Assembly: GCF_001984155.1 (NCBI RefSeq)
Contig: NZ_MTQO01000052.1
Location: forward strand, 248,001-312,000
Length of the DNA stretch: 64,000 nt
From: Actinosynnema sp. ALI-1.44
GTDB lineage: Bacteria > Actinomycetota > Actinomycetes > Mycobacteriales > Pseudonocardiaceae
Direction of reading: 5' to 3'
Shown here one piece after another: positions 8,816 to 16,551 of the stretch. The translations under genes and the position numbers were made by a program. Each line of letters opens with the position of its first letter. Within the stretch, counting starts at the first letter, position 1. Under the pieces are notes generated by a model. That model did no database searches, had not been told where the DNA came from, and worked only from the letters and a program-made list of their open reading frames with translations.

Positions 8816-9893
8816 TCGCGTTCTTGGCGCGTTCGATCGACTCCTCCGCAGGCGGACCGGCCGGGTTCTCGGTCGCGAGCGCCTGGTTGAGTTCGACGAA
8901 CGGGCGCATCCGCTGCTCATAGGCGCCGAAGTCGTCGCCGAGTTCCTGCGCCAGGACGTATGCCCCGACCAACGCGAGGCTCGTGCCCTGGCCGGACAGC
9001 GGGGACGCGCAGTACCCCGCGTCGCCGACCAGCGCGATCCGGCCCGTGGTCCACGCGTCCATGTGGATCTGGGCCATGGCGTCGAAGTAGAAGGTCGGCG
9101 CGTCCGCCATCGCCGCCAACAACCTGGGCACTTCCCAGCCCGTTCCCGCCATGCGGTCGGCCATGGTTTTCTTCTGCCACTCGACATCCCGGTGGTCGTA
9201 GTCCATCTCCTCCGCCGAGAACCCGAGGGTGACCCTGAGCTCTGTGTTGTCCCGCACGGGGTACACGGCTCCACCGGCGTGGGTTTCCCGGTCCTGGAAC
9301 CACATCTGCCAGTTGTCCAGGGCGAGGAAGTTGCCGGTCGGGAAGATCGCCAGGTACTGGCCGAGGTGCTTGGTGTAGGCCCGCTCCGGCCCGAACGCCA
9401 GCCTGCGCACTGTCGAGTGGGCGCCGTCCGCGCCGATCACGAAGTCGAACGTGCGCCAGCCGCCGTGCTCGAACTCGACCCGCACACCGTGCTCGACCTG
9501 GTCCATGGCCGTGATCTCGTCGCCGAACACGAACTCCACCTTGTCCTCGGTCAGCTCGTGGAGCATCGCGGTCAGGTCCTCGCGCAGCAGTTCGACGTCG
9601 CCGCTGTCCAGCCTTCCGCTGCTCAGCACGTGCTCCTCCGAGCGGAACAGCTCGTTGCCTTCGCCGTCGAGCATGGACATACCCCGCATCCGGGTGCGCG
9701 CCGCGCGCATTCGGTCACCGAGGCCCATCCGGGCCATCACTTCGAGGGCCGCGCCGCGGATGTCGACCGCCTGGCCGCCGGAGCGCAAGCCGGGCGATCG
9801 CTCGACCACTGTCACCGAGAAGCCTGCCTCGCGCACCCAGTGGGCCAGGGTCAGCCCCGCGACGCCTGCGCCGGAGATGAGGACGTTGCGCAT
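8778..9893 (-). CDS. FAD-dependent monooxygenase (aromatic hydroxylase type)
   Basis: A 371-residue single-component flavoprotein monooxygenase of the p-hydroxybenzoate hydroxylase group. Motifs are the Rossmann loop LISGAGVAGLTLAHW at the N terminus, the DG motif VIGADGAHSTVRR near residue 155, and the GD motif IALVGDAGYCASPLSGQG near residue 285. ATG 9893 is preceded by AGGAGG at six bases, so an upstream in-frame ATG (9935) is rejected. Substrate unknown; TetX-like and polyketide or aromatic hydroxylases share this form. It lies divergent from the GntR/TetR hybrid regulator with a perfect inverted repeat between them, so it is the probable target of that regulator. A role in inactivating or tailoring an aromatic compound is inference. 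Confidence 0.85.
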   Translation of the reverse strand: MRNVLISGAGVAGLTLAHWVREAGFSVTVVERSPGLRSGGQAVDIRGAALEVMARMGLGDRMRAARTRMRGMSMLDGEGNELFRSEEHVLSSGRLDSGDVELLREDLTAMLHELTEDKVEFVFGDEITAMDQVEHGVRVEFEHGGWRTFDFVIGADGAHSTVRRLAFGPERAYTKHLGQYLAIFPTGNFLALDNWQMWFQDRETHAGGAVYPVRDNTELRVTLGFSAEEMDYDHRDVEWQKKTMADRMAGTGWEVPRLLAAMADAPTFYFDAMAQIHMDAWTTGRIALVGDAGYCASPLSGQGTSLALVGAYVLAQELGDDFGAYEQRMRPFVELNQALATENPAGPPAEESIERAKNAISLAGGASAVAG

Positions 9894-9970
9894 TGTGTGC
9901 CTCCTGGAACGTTGTCTCTTGGATACGCCGCACACTATGCGTCTAGCTGGGTTTTCTTGCCAATTCTGAC

Positions 9971-9996
9971 CTAGTACAGTTGGCCATCTGTACTAG
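9971..9996. promoter_or_regulatory. Perfect 9-bp inverted repeat, probable operator
   Basis: CTAGTACAG (9971-9979) and CTGTACTAG (9988-9996) are exact reverse complements separated by eight bases, between the divergent monooxygenase and GntR/TetR regulator genes and 15 bases before the regulator GTG. The arms resemble TAGTACA-type sites bound by GntR-family proteins. Position and symmetry make it the likely autoregulatory operator. Confidence 0.7.
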
Positions 9997-10010
9997 CACA
10001 GGGAGCGTCC

Positions 10011-10958
10011 GTGGCCAGGTATCTCACCATCGTCGACGAGCTCAGACGCCGGATCACGGACGGCGAGCTGCCGCCGGGCGCGAAGGTGCCGTCCACGCGC
10101 AAGATCGCCGCCGAATGGGGCGTCGCCATGGCCACCGCGGCCAAAGCACTCGCCACCCTCAGCCACGAGGGGCTCGTCCGTGCCGAACCACGCTCCGGCA
10201 CGGTCGTCGTCGGACCGTCCCGGCCGGTGAACGCGCCGAAGCAGAACACTCCGAAGCAGAACACCCCGCGGCCGCGCACCGGCAACGCGCCGGAGCTGAC
10301 CCGGGAACGCATTGTGCGGGCCGGGATCGTGACGGCCGACGTCGAAGGGATCGACGCGCTGTCCATGCGCGGTGTCGCGGCGCGGCTGTCGGTCGCCCCG
10401 ATGGCGCTGTACAAACACGTTGGGAGCAAAGAGGAACTCGTCATCCTGATGGCCGACGCGGCCTTCGGCGAACGCGGCTACCCGACCGAGCCGCCCGCGG
10501 GGTGGCGCGCGCGGCTCGAACTGTCGGCCCGGACCATGTGGTCGCTGTACCGCCGTCACCCGTGGCTCGCCCAGCTCGCGCCGATCACCCGGCCCCTGCC
10601 GTTGCCGAACCTCCTGACGCACGCGGAGTTCATTCTGTCCACATTGGACGGATATGGCCTCACCCCCGCGGCCATGTGCGACCTGCACGTGCTGCTGTTC
10701 AGCTACGTCCAGGGCATCGCGATCCACCTCGAACGCGAACAGCAGGCCGCGGGGTCGTCCGGACTGTCCGAAGACGACTGGATGGACACGCAGGCGCCCG
10801 CGATGGACACGATCGTCAACGACAGCCGCTACCCCACGTTCAGCCGGGTGCTGGCCACGCTGAACGCCGAGGGATACGACCTCGTTCTGGACAAGCTGTT
10901 CGAACAGGGTCTGCGCGCGTTGCTCGACGGGTTGGGGCTCGGCGAGCTCAGCGCGTGA
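10011..10958 (+). CDS. Hybrid regulator: GntR winged helix fused to TetR domain
   Basis: A 315-residue regulator with two DNA-binding units. Residues 1-68 are a GntR winged helix (YLTIVDELRRRITDGELPPG, VPSTRKIAAEWGVAMATAAK, LVRAEPRSGTVV). A linker holding the tandem repeat PKQNTPKQNTP follows. Residues about 95-140 are a TetR helix-turn-helix (IDALSMRGVAARLSVAPMAL, YKHVGSKEEL). The rest is a TetR_C-like ligand domain (tetracycline-repressor type). This architecture occurs in actinomycetes, often beside resistance or oxygenase genes. The GTG start follows GGGAGC. The perfect inverted repeat just upstream is the probable operator for itself and the divergent monooxygenase. The stop overlaps the convergent espG-like gene by 11 bp. 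Confidence 0.85.
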   Translation: MARYLTIVDELRRRITDGELPPGAKVPSTRKIAAEWGVAMATAAKALATLSHEGLVRAEPRSGTVVVGPSRPVNAPKQNTPKQNTPRPRTGNAPELTRERIVRAGIVTADVEGIDALSMRGVAARLSVAPMALYKHVGSKEELVILMADAAFGERGYPTEPPAGWRARLELSARTMWSLYRRHPWLAQLAPITRPLPLPNLLTHAEFILSTLDGYGLTPAAMCDLHVLLFSYVQGIAIHLEREQQAAGSSGLSEDDWMDTQAPAMDTIVNDSRYPTFSRVLATLNAEGYDLVLDKLFEQGLRALLDGLGLGELSA

Positions 10959-11787
10959 AAGCCGGTTCGGTCGCGCGCGCCAGTTCGCTCGTCAGGTGGC
11001 CGCTCAACGTCAGCAAGGTCCGGTCGATGCACTCGACCAGCATCTTGCCGGTGGCCGGTTCCACAGTGGTCCAGTCACGCCCGTCGGCGGCGCGGTACTC
11101 CTCGATCAGGTAGCGGCCGTTGGGCGAGTCGAAGAAGCCGACCAGTTCGTCGTCCCGCACGGAGTACCCCATGTGGTCGATCACAGCCGCGGTGAACTCG
11201 CCGCGGTCCCCCGCGCCGTAGATGGTCTCGGCCAGCCAGTTGGCCTCTTCGGACCCGATGCGCGGCGCACGCGGCCTGGTCCTGGTGCCGGGTCCCGCGA
11301 TCGACCGGAACCGGGCGTCGGCGATGACCTCGTTGGGCAGCGAAACCGTGCAGCCCGGCCCCGGCGATGCCTCCAGCAGCAACGACACGGGCGCGCGGGC
11401 AACGTCCTGCGGGCGGATGGCGTGGATGTTCACGTAACCGCCGACGTGCACACCGAAAGCGGCCTGGTCGCCCGCTGTCGCGGCGTACGCGCGGACCGGC
11501 CCGCCCAGCCACAGTCGCGCGCCGACGGCCCGGCTGGGCCGAGCCAGGATGTTGAGCAGCGCGACCAGCCGGGGATGGGGAGCGGTCGAGTCGGCCAGAC
11601 CGGCGCGTTGCAGTTCCGCCCACGCCTTGGACACCATGCCGCGCTGGCCGGGGCCGTGGTGCGACACCGTCAGCGTCTCCGGCATGTCCAGCAGGCCGAG
11701 GTACTCCCACAGCACCTGGAACGCCAGGTCGGAGATGGTGAAGACCGGTCCGGGCGCACCCGCCGGTCTGCTTCTTGCGGTTTTCAT
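10948..11787 (-). CDS. EspG-family ESX secretion-associated protein
   Basis: A 279-residue EspG-family protein. EspG proteins are cytosolic chaperones that bind PE/PPE-type substrates of type VII (ESX) secretion in mycobacteria; homologues are widespread in Pseudonocardiales. Recognisable segments are FTISDLAFQVLWEYLGLLDM, the acidic-basic strand region around GGYVNIHAIRPQDVARAP, SLPNEVIADARF and the C-terminal RYLIEEYRAADGRDWTTVEP. The ATG at 11787 has GGGAGGGG about eight bases upstream. A longer frame upstream is antisense noise over the serine hydrolase gene. No ESX core, PE/PPE or WXG100 gene is in view, so it is an orphan here. It is divergent from the serine hydrolase. Confidence 0.8.
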   Translation of the reverse strand: MKTARSRPAGAPGPVFTISDLAFQVLWEYLGLLDMPETLTVSHHGPGQRGMVSKAWAELQRAGLADSTAPHPRLVALLNILARPSRAVGARLWLGGPVRAYAATAGDQAAFGVHVGGYVNIHAIRPQDVARAPVSLLLEASPGPGCTVSLPNEVIADARFRSIAGPGTRTRPRAPRIGSEEANWLAETIYGAGDRGEFTAAVIDHMGYSVRDDELVGFFDSPNGRYLIEEYRAADGRDWTTVEPATGKMLVECIDRTLLTLSGHLTSELARATEPAFTR

Positions 11788-11865
11788 GCACACCCCTCCC
11801 ATCTGCCTTGCTATACGGACACTTGCCACTGTTCGGTTCACCCGTTCGTGGTTTGATCTCCGACC

Positions 11866-12864
11866 ATGGGGTACCGACTCAACAGGCGTGCGGCGTTCGG
11901 TCTGGGGACCGCGGTCGCCGCAGGCAGTGTTCTCGGCAGCGCACCAGCGCTCGCGCAGGAGGAAGAAGCAAGTCCGGCCAGGCCGGACCGGGCCCGCGCC
12001 AGGGTCAAGCGGGTCTACGAGGAGAAGTCCGCCGACGCGGGCGGCACGTGGAACGCGTACATCAGCGTGGCCGACGGGGTCGCGGTCGACCAGGGCTCCG
12101 ACGAGGTGGTCGAGGCGTACAGCGTCAACAAGGTCGCCGTCGCCGTCACGGTCCTTGACAAGATCGACCGTGGTGAGCTGGCGCTCGACCAGCAGGTCGA
12201 GGTGCCCGCCGACATCGTGATCAAGGATGGCGACGGGATCATCCCGCTGGACGGCGCGTACCCGAGCGTGTTCACGGTCGGGCACATCCTCGCCTTGTTC
12301 CTGACCGTCTCGGACGACACGTGCGTCCGGCTGGTCGGGCTGGTCTGCCCGCCCGCGGAGATCAACGCGACCCTGCAGGCGAAGGGGTTCCCGAAGACGC
12401 AGGTCATCCCGGTCGCCAACCCGAAGCGGTACTTCCTCGGCAAGACCACCCCGCGTGAGACGCACGACCTGCTCCAGGGCCTGGTCAAGGGCACGCTGCT
12501 CAGCCAGGCGTCGACCGACTACGCGTTGAGCCTGCTGCGCTCGCAGGTGGCGTTCACCGACGGGATCCGCCGGGTGATGTCGTCGGCCGACCGCGCCCGT
12601 GTCGCCACGAAGGCGGGTTGGCTCAACGACGGCCGCAACGAGGCCGGTGTCGTGTTCGACAAGGCAGGCAAGCCCGTCCTGACGTACGCGCTGTTCGCGC
12701 GCGGGCTGCCGGAGCACGCCGCGGACTTCGGCGGCACGCACCCGTTCGTGGACGCGCGTTCGGAGATGGGGCCGAAGTTCCTCCGCGCGGTGGACAGGAT
12801 CTCCGGTGACAGCACCGCCAGGACGCTGCGCGCGCAGCCGTACCAGCCGTCCAACGGCGGCTGA
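11866..12864 (+). CDS. Exported serine hydrolase, class A beta-lactamase-like
   Basis: A 332-residue exported serine hydrolase of the class A beta-lactamase/transpeptidase fold. The N terminus has a twin-arginine signal (NRRAAFGLGTAVAAGSVLGS, then APALAQ). The SxxK nucleophile is in EAYSVNKVAVAV (about residue 87). The SDN loop is changed to SDD (VSDDTCVRL) and the KTG triad to KAG (ATKAGWLND). These changes make a true beta-lactamase uncertain; a cell-wall or small-molecule esterase is as likely. Disulfide-prone Cys pairs (TCVRLVGLVC) fit an exported protein. A GC-rich hairpin follows the stop. Confidence 0.75.
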   Translation: MGYRLNRRAAFGLGTAVAAGSVLGSAPALAQEEEASPARPDRARARVKRVYEEKSADAGGTWNAYISVADGVAVDQGSDEVVEAYSVNKVAVAVTVLDKIDRGELALDQQVEVPADIVIKDGDGIIPLDGAYPSVFTVGHILALFLTVSDDTCVRLVGLVCPPAEINATLQAKGFPKTQVIPVANPKRYFLGKTTPRETHDLLQGLVKGTLLSQASTDYALSLLRSQVAFTDGIRRVMSSADRARVATKAGWLNDGRNEAGVVFDKAGKPVLTYALFARGLPEHAADFGGTHPFVDARSEMGPKFLRAVDRISGDSTARTLRAQPYQPSNGG

Positions 12865-12873
12865 ACCGCGATG

Positions 12874-12899
12874 GGGCGGGGAACAGCCGTTTCCCGCCC
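12874..12899 (+). terminator. Hairpin after serine hydrolase
   Basis: GGGCGGG and CCCGCCC pair across a 12-base loop ten bases after the stop codon. There is no U-tract, as is common in GC-rich actinobacteria. Confidence 0.45.
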
Positions 12900-13012
12900 G
12901 CTCCCCTGAGAGGGAGCTGATAGCTCTCTGTGAACATCCGGCTGGGGGCACAACTCACCCGTACCTCACGTTCAATGGGATGTACGAACCAACACCCCAG
13001 AGGTGAGAGCAG

Positions 13013-13537
13013 ATGACCACAGCAGCCTTTCGTCCCACGAACTCCATTCCTTCGTTGCCGACGATGCCGAACGGGTGGCCCATCGGCTCATACGACACGT
13101 ACGCCGAGGCCCAGCAGGCCGTCGACTACCTGGCGGACGCCAACTTCCCGGTGCAGGACGTCACCATCGTCGGTGTCGAGCCGTTGCTGGTCGAACGGGT
13201 CGCCGGGCGGTTGAGCTGGAGCCGCGTGCTCAGCGCGGGAGCGGCCAGCGGCGCGTGGTTCGGTTTGTTCGTCGGCCTGTTGCTGAGCATGTTCACGGCG
13301 GGCTTCGCGTGGGGACCGATCCTGGTCGGCCTGCTCGCCGGTACGGTCTTCGGGCTCGCGTTCGCCGCGATGAACTACAGCGCGACCCGTGGCCGCCGTG
13401 ACTTCGTGTCGCACAGCCAGATCGTGGCCAGGCGCTACGACGTGTTGTGCCAGCCGCGCCAGGCCGAGGCGGCGCGCAACCTGCTGGCGAAGCTGTCCAT
13501 CGGGATGCCCGCCAAGCAGGCGGCCACCCACGCCTGA
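13013..13537 (+). CDS. General stress protein 17M-like membrane protein
   Basis: A 174-residue protein with the general stress protein (YflT/GSP17M-like) alpha/beta domain: GSYDTYAEAQQAVDYLADAN, FPVQDVTIVGVEPLL, then two adjacent Gly-rich membrane helices (SAGAASGAWFGLFVGLLLSM and WGPILVGLLAGTVFGLAFAA) and a cytosolic tail ending QAATHA. Homologues are small stress-induced proteins of unknown biochemical role. An AGGTGAGAG ribosome site precedes the ATG. A perfect 28-bp hairpin follows immediately, so the gene is monocistronic. Confidence 0.75.
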   Translation: MTTAAFRPTNSIPSLPTMPNGWPIGSYDTYAEAQQAVDYLADANFPVQDVTIVGVEPLLVERVAGRLSWSRVLSAGAASGAWFGLFVGLLLSMFTAGFAWGPILVGLLAGTVFGLAFAAMNYSATRGRRDFVSHSQIVARRYDVLCQPRQAEAARNLLAKLSIGMPAKQAATHA

Positions 13538-13550
13538 TCCGCACACCCGG

Positions 13551-13581
13551 GGCGGGACCGCGAATTCGCGGTCCCGCCTTT
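13551..13581 (+). terminator. Strong intrinsic terminator
   Basis: A 28-base perfect palindrome (13551-13578; arms GGCGGGACCGCGAA and its complement) is followed by TTT, 13 bases after the stress-protein stop. Downstream to 13723 is AT-rich for this genome and holds no gene; it probably carries the hydrolase promoter. Confidence 0.85.
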
Positions 13582-13723
13582 GTGCTATCATCGAAACCGG
13601 ACCTCACAAGGCCATCTCAGTCATTTCTGTTTCCTTCATTTTTCGCCACCGAAAAGGCGCAATTTTTCGCCCAATAGGGCAATTCCGTCGACGACGGCTT
13701 GACCGATACCCATACTCGGCACC

Positions 13724-14569
13724 GTGATTCCGACATATGTTCTCGTTCATCCATCGGGCAGCAATTCCCGGGTCTGGACCGCCATGCAGCGGGAAATGGC
13801 GTTCCGCGGCCACCGGACGCTCGCGGTCGACCTGCCCGGCCGCGGCACGGGATTCACCAGGGCGTACCAGACGCAGGACCTGGCGGCGTTCGCGGCCGAG
13901 CCCTCGCCGATCGCGGACGTGACCGGGCCGCAGTGGGTCGGACACGTCGTCGACGCCGTGCGCCGGGTACGCGAACACGGCCCGGTGATCCTCGTCGGGC
14001 ACAGCCTCGGCGGCCTGACCATCACGGGCGTGGCCAACGAGATCCCCGACCTGCTCGACCGGGTCGTGTACATCGCGGCGCAGTGCCCGGTCACCATGGC
14101 GGGCGCCGACTACCTCAGCGAGCCGGAATGGGCTTCCAGCGCGCTGTTCCCGGCGACGGCGCGGATCACGATGACCGATCCCGCCGAACGCGGCTACATC
14201 CGGCTCAACTGGCGCACCACTGATCCCGAGGCGTTCGACGCTTTGCACCACGCGCTCGGTGCGGACGCGACGCAGGAAGGATTCTGCGCGACGCTCAACG
14301 GATTCGAGCCCGACGAGGTCTGGTGGCAGACCAACCCGACGTTCGACATCCGCGTCGAGAAGGAGACGTGGGGCCGCGTGCCGCACAGCTTCATCATGCT
14401 GACCGAGGACAAAAGCATGCCTCCCGCCGCACAGGAGCGCTACATCAAGGAAGCGGACGCGTTGACGGCGGAAAACCCGTTCGACGTGCACCACGCGTCC
14501 GGCGGGCACGGCACGTTCCTGAACAAACCCGCAGAAGTGGCCGCCATTCTCAGCGGCTTCAGCGAATAG
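13724..14569 (+). CDS. Alpha/beta hydrolase
   Basis: A 281-residue alpha/beta hydrolase starting at GTG 13724. The oxyanion strand is TYVLVHPSGSNSRVW, the nucleophile elbow is VGHSLGGLT (Ser near residue 92), and the catalytic acid and His are likely in FIMLTEDKSMPP and HHASGGHGTFLNKP. The overall pattern resembles the salicylate-esterase/EstC-like group of actinomycete hydrolases, with a lid region rich in Asp and Trp. Substrate unknown. No good ribosome site is seen before the GTG, so a short-leader message is possible. It converges on the TetR gene with six bases between stops. Confidence 0.75.
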   Translation: MIPTYVLVHPSGSNSRVWTAMQREMAFRGHRTLAVDLPGRGTGFTRAYQTQDLAAFAAEPSPIADVTGPQWVGHVVDAVRRVREHGPVILVGHSLGGLTITGVANEIPDLLDRVVYIAAQCPVTMAGADYLSEPEWASSALFPATARITMTDPAERGYIRLNWRTTDPEAFDALHHALGADATQEGFCATLNGFEPDEVWWQTNPTFDIRVEKETWGRVPHSFIMLTEDKSMPPAAQERYIKEADALTAENPFDVHHASGGHGTFLNKPAEVAAILSGFSE

Positions 14570-14575
14570 CCGCCG

Positions 14576-15181
14576 CTATGCGCGACCGGCGGGTGCGGGA
14601 AACGGCACCTCGCCGGTCCGCAGCAATTCCAACGCCCGGTCGGTCAGCGTGCGCATGCTGGCTTTCCCGCCGCTTTCCACCCATTCGCGGACGCTGACGT
14701 CGATCACGGCACACGCGGTGGACGCCGCCAGCCTCGCGGTCAGGTCGGGAGAACGGCTCCCACCCCGCCGGGCGACCTCGTCCGAGATCTCGTCGCACCA
14801 CCGGTCCCAGATACCGCTGAACTGCGCGTTCACCGACGGCGTGCAGGTGGACATGTCGTACACGGCCAGCACACGGGCTTCGTTGGACACAATCGTGGCG
14901 ATCACGCTGTCGATCAGCGCGTAGAGCGCCTCGGACAACGGCACATCGTCGGGCTGCTCGCGCAACCGTTGCACAGCTGCGGACAAGTGCGTCTCGACGA
15001 AGCTGATGATCAGGGATTCCTTCGTCGGGAAGTACCGGTAGAGCGTGCGCGGGCCGACCTCGGCGGCAGCGGCGATCTGCTCGACGGTGGTCCGGTCGAA
15101 GCCGTGTTCGGTGAACAGCTCGAACGCCTTGTCGGCGATCAGGTGCCGCGTGCGCTCCATCTTGATCTCGCGAAGCCCCAC
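14576..15181 (-). CDS. TetR-family regulator of the P450 cluster
   Basis: A 201-residue TetR/AcrR repressor. The helix-turn-helix is FDRTTVEQIAAAAEVGPRTL followed by YRYFPTKESLI (residues 29-59). The rest is an all-helical ligand domain with a central Cys/Thr-rich stretch (MSTCTPSVNAQF). The start is GTG 15181, with GGAGGAGG eight bases upstream. It is divergent from a cytochrome P450-ferredoxin reductase pair, and several inverted repeats sharing TGGCA/TGCCA lie between. It most likely represses both, with release by the P450 substrate; the ligand is unknown. Confidence 0.85.
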   Translation of the reverse strand: MGLREIKMERTRHLIADKAFELFTEHGFDRTTVEQIAAAAEVGPRTLYRYFPTKESLIISFVETHLSAAVQRLREQPDDVPLSEALYALIDSVIATIVSNEARVLAVYDMSTCTPSVNAQFSGIWDRWCDEISDEVARRGGSRSPDLTARLAASTACAVIDVSVREWVESGGKASMRTLTDRALELLRTGEVPFPAPAGRA

Positions 15182-15252
15182 GGCCGTCCTCCTCCCCGGG
15201 CAAAGATCCAGGCGCCGATGCTACAGCGGGGTCCCGGCCACCGAACGTTGCG

Positions 15253-15299
15253 ACAGTGGCCGCCTACTGGCAGTCTAGTTCTTATGGCACTCACTGCCA
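15253..15299. promoter_or_regulatory. Clustered TGGCA/TGCCA dyads, probable TetR operators
   Basis: Between the divergent TetR and P450 genes lie ACTG-G-CAGT (15266-15274, perfect about its centre), TGGCA-N5-TGCCA (15285-15299), and TGGCAGT (15268-15274) mirrored by ACTGCCA (15293-15299). These overlapping dyads fit cooperative TetR dimer binding over the P450 promoter. The factor is inferred from position. Confidence 0.55.
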
Positions 15300-15321
15300 C
15301 ATTTTGGAAGGGATCTCCCCG

Positions 15322-16545
15322 ATGACCGACCAGTCGACCCTGTCCACCGCGCCGACGTTCCCCACCACGAGGACGCCAGGCTGCCCTTTCGAGCCGCCCG
15401 CCGAGTTCACCGACCTACGCGACCGGGAAGCCATCACCCAGGCCAGCTGCCCCGCGGGCATCGACGCGTGGGTGGTCAGCCGTTACGAGGACGTCCGGAC
15501 GCTGCTGTCGGCACCCGGCATCAGTTCACGAAAGGCGCCGTCGACGCACGTGACGCCCAACGCGGACCTGGACGAACCCATCCAGCCCGGCAACCTGCTC
15601 CAACTCGACGGCAAGGAGCACGCCCGGCTGCGGCGCATGCTGACCGGTGAGTTCACCGTCCGACGGATGGAAGCGTTGCGGCCGTACATCCAACGCGTCG
15701 TCGACGAGCACATCGACGCGTTACTCGCCGGCCCGAGGCCTGTCGACTTCTACGAGCACTTCGCGCTGCCGATCCCGTCGCTGGTGATCTGCGAACTGCT
15801 CGGGGTCCCGTACGAGGACCGCGAGTTCATCCACACCCGCAGCGCCGCGCTGATGCCGGTGGACGGCGACCAAGAAGTCGCATACGCCCACTACGTCGAA
15901 ATACAGGAGTACATGGGCAGGTTGCTCGACGGCAAGCTGGCCGATCCGGGCGACGACCTGATCAGCCGGTTGATCGAGCGCAGTCGCGAGTCCGACGACC
16001 CGATCACCGCGGCCGAGATGGTCGAGCTGAGCACCACCCTGCTCATCGCGGGCCACGAGACGACCGCGAACATGATCGCCCTGAGCACGGCGGTGCTGGC
16101 CCAGCACCCGGACAAACTCCAGGCGCTGCGCGACGACCCCGAGCTCGCGCCGTCCGCCGCCGAGGAGATGCTGCGCTACCTGTCGGTGGTCCAGTTCGGG
16201 CTGCTGCGCTACGCCACCGAGGACCTCGAACTCGGCGGCCGGACCGTCAAGGCGGGCGACTGGCTGGTAGCCGCGCTGAACGCGGGAAACCGCGACGAGC
16301 GCGTCTACGACAACGCCAATGAGATCGACCTCGAACGCAAAGCCAAGACCCACCTGGCATTCGGGTTCGGCATCCACCAGTGCATCGGCCAGCAACTGGC
16401 CCGGATCGAACTCCAGGAGGTGTACGCACGGCTGTTCCGGCGGGTGCCCACCCTCCGGCTCGCGGTGTCCCTCGACCGGATCCCGTTCAAGGACAACACC
16501 CTCGTCTATGGTGTGCACGAGTTGCCGGTCACCTGGGAGGGCTGA
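15322..16545 (+). CDS. Cytochrome P450 (CYP105-like)
   Basis: A 407-residue soluble bacterial P450. Motifs are the I-helix oxygen-activation segment LLIAGHETTANM, the K-helix ExxR in EEMLRYL, and the heme loop AFGFGIHQCIGQQLARIEL with axial Cys354. N-terminal sequence and I-helix style resemble CYP105, whose members hydroxylate xenobiotics and antibiotics. ATG 15322 is preceded by GGAAGG; the longer in-frame extension (from 15256) runs through the operator region and is rejected. The ferredoxin reductase begins six bases after the stop, giving a redox operon, but no ferredoxin gene lies beside it. Substrate unknown. Confidence 0.9.
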   Translation: MTDQSTLSTAPTFPTTRTPGCPFEPPAEFTDLRDREAITQASCPAGIDAWVVSRYEDVRTLLSAPGISSRKAPSTHVTPNADLDEPIQPGNLLQLDGKEHARLRRMLTGEFTVRRMEALRPYIQRVVDEHIDALLAGPRPVDFYEHFALPIPSLVICELLGVPYEDREFIHTRSAALMPVDGDQEVAYAHYVEIQEYMGRLLDGKLADPGDDLISRLIERSRESDDPITAAEMVELSTTLLIAGHETTANMIALSTAVLAQHPDKLQALRDDPELAPSAAEEMLRYLSVVQFGLLRYATEDLELGGRTVKAGDWLVAALNAGNRDERVYDNANEIDLERKAKTHLAFGFGIHQCIGQQLARIELQEVYARLFRRVPTLRLAVSLDRIPFKDNTLVYGVHELPVTWEG

Positions 16546-16551
16546 AAGAGC

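Noticed and set aside
10948-12951. 667-codon frame as one EspG fusion protein
   Set aside because: Only the part from 11787 is EspG-like; the extension is antisense to the serine hydrolase.
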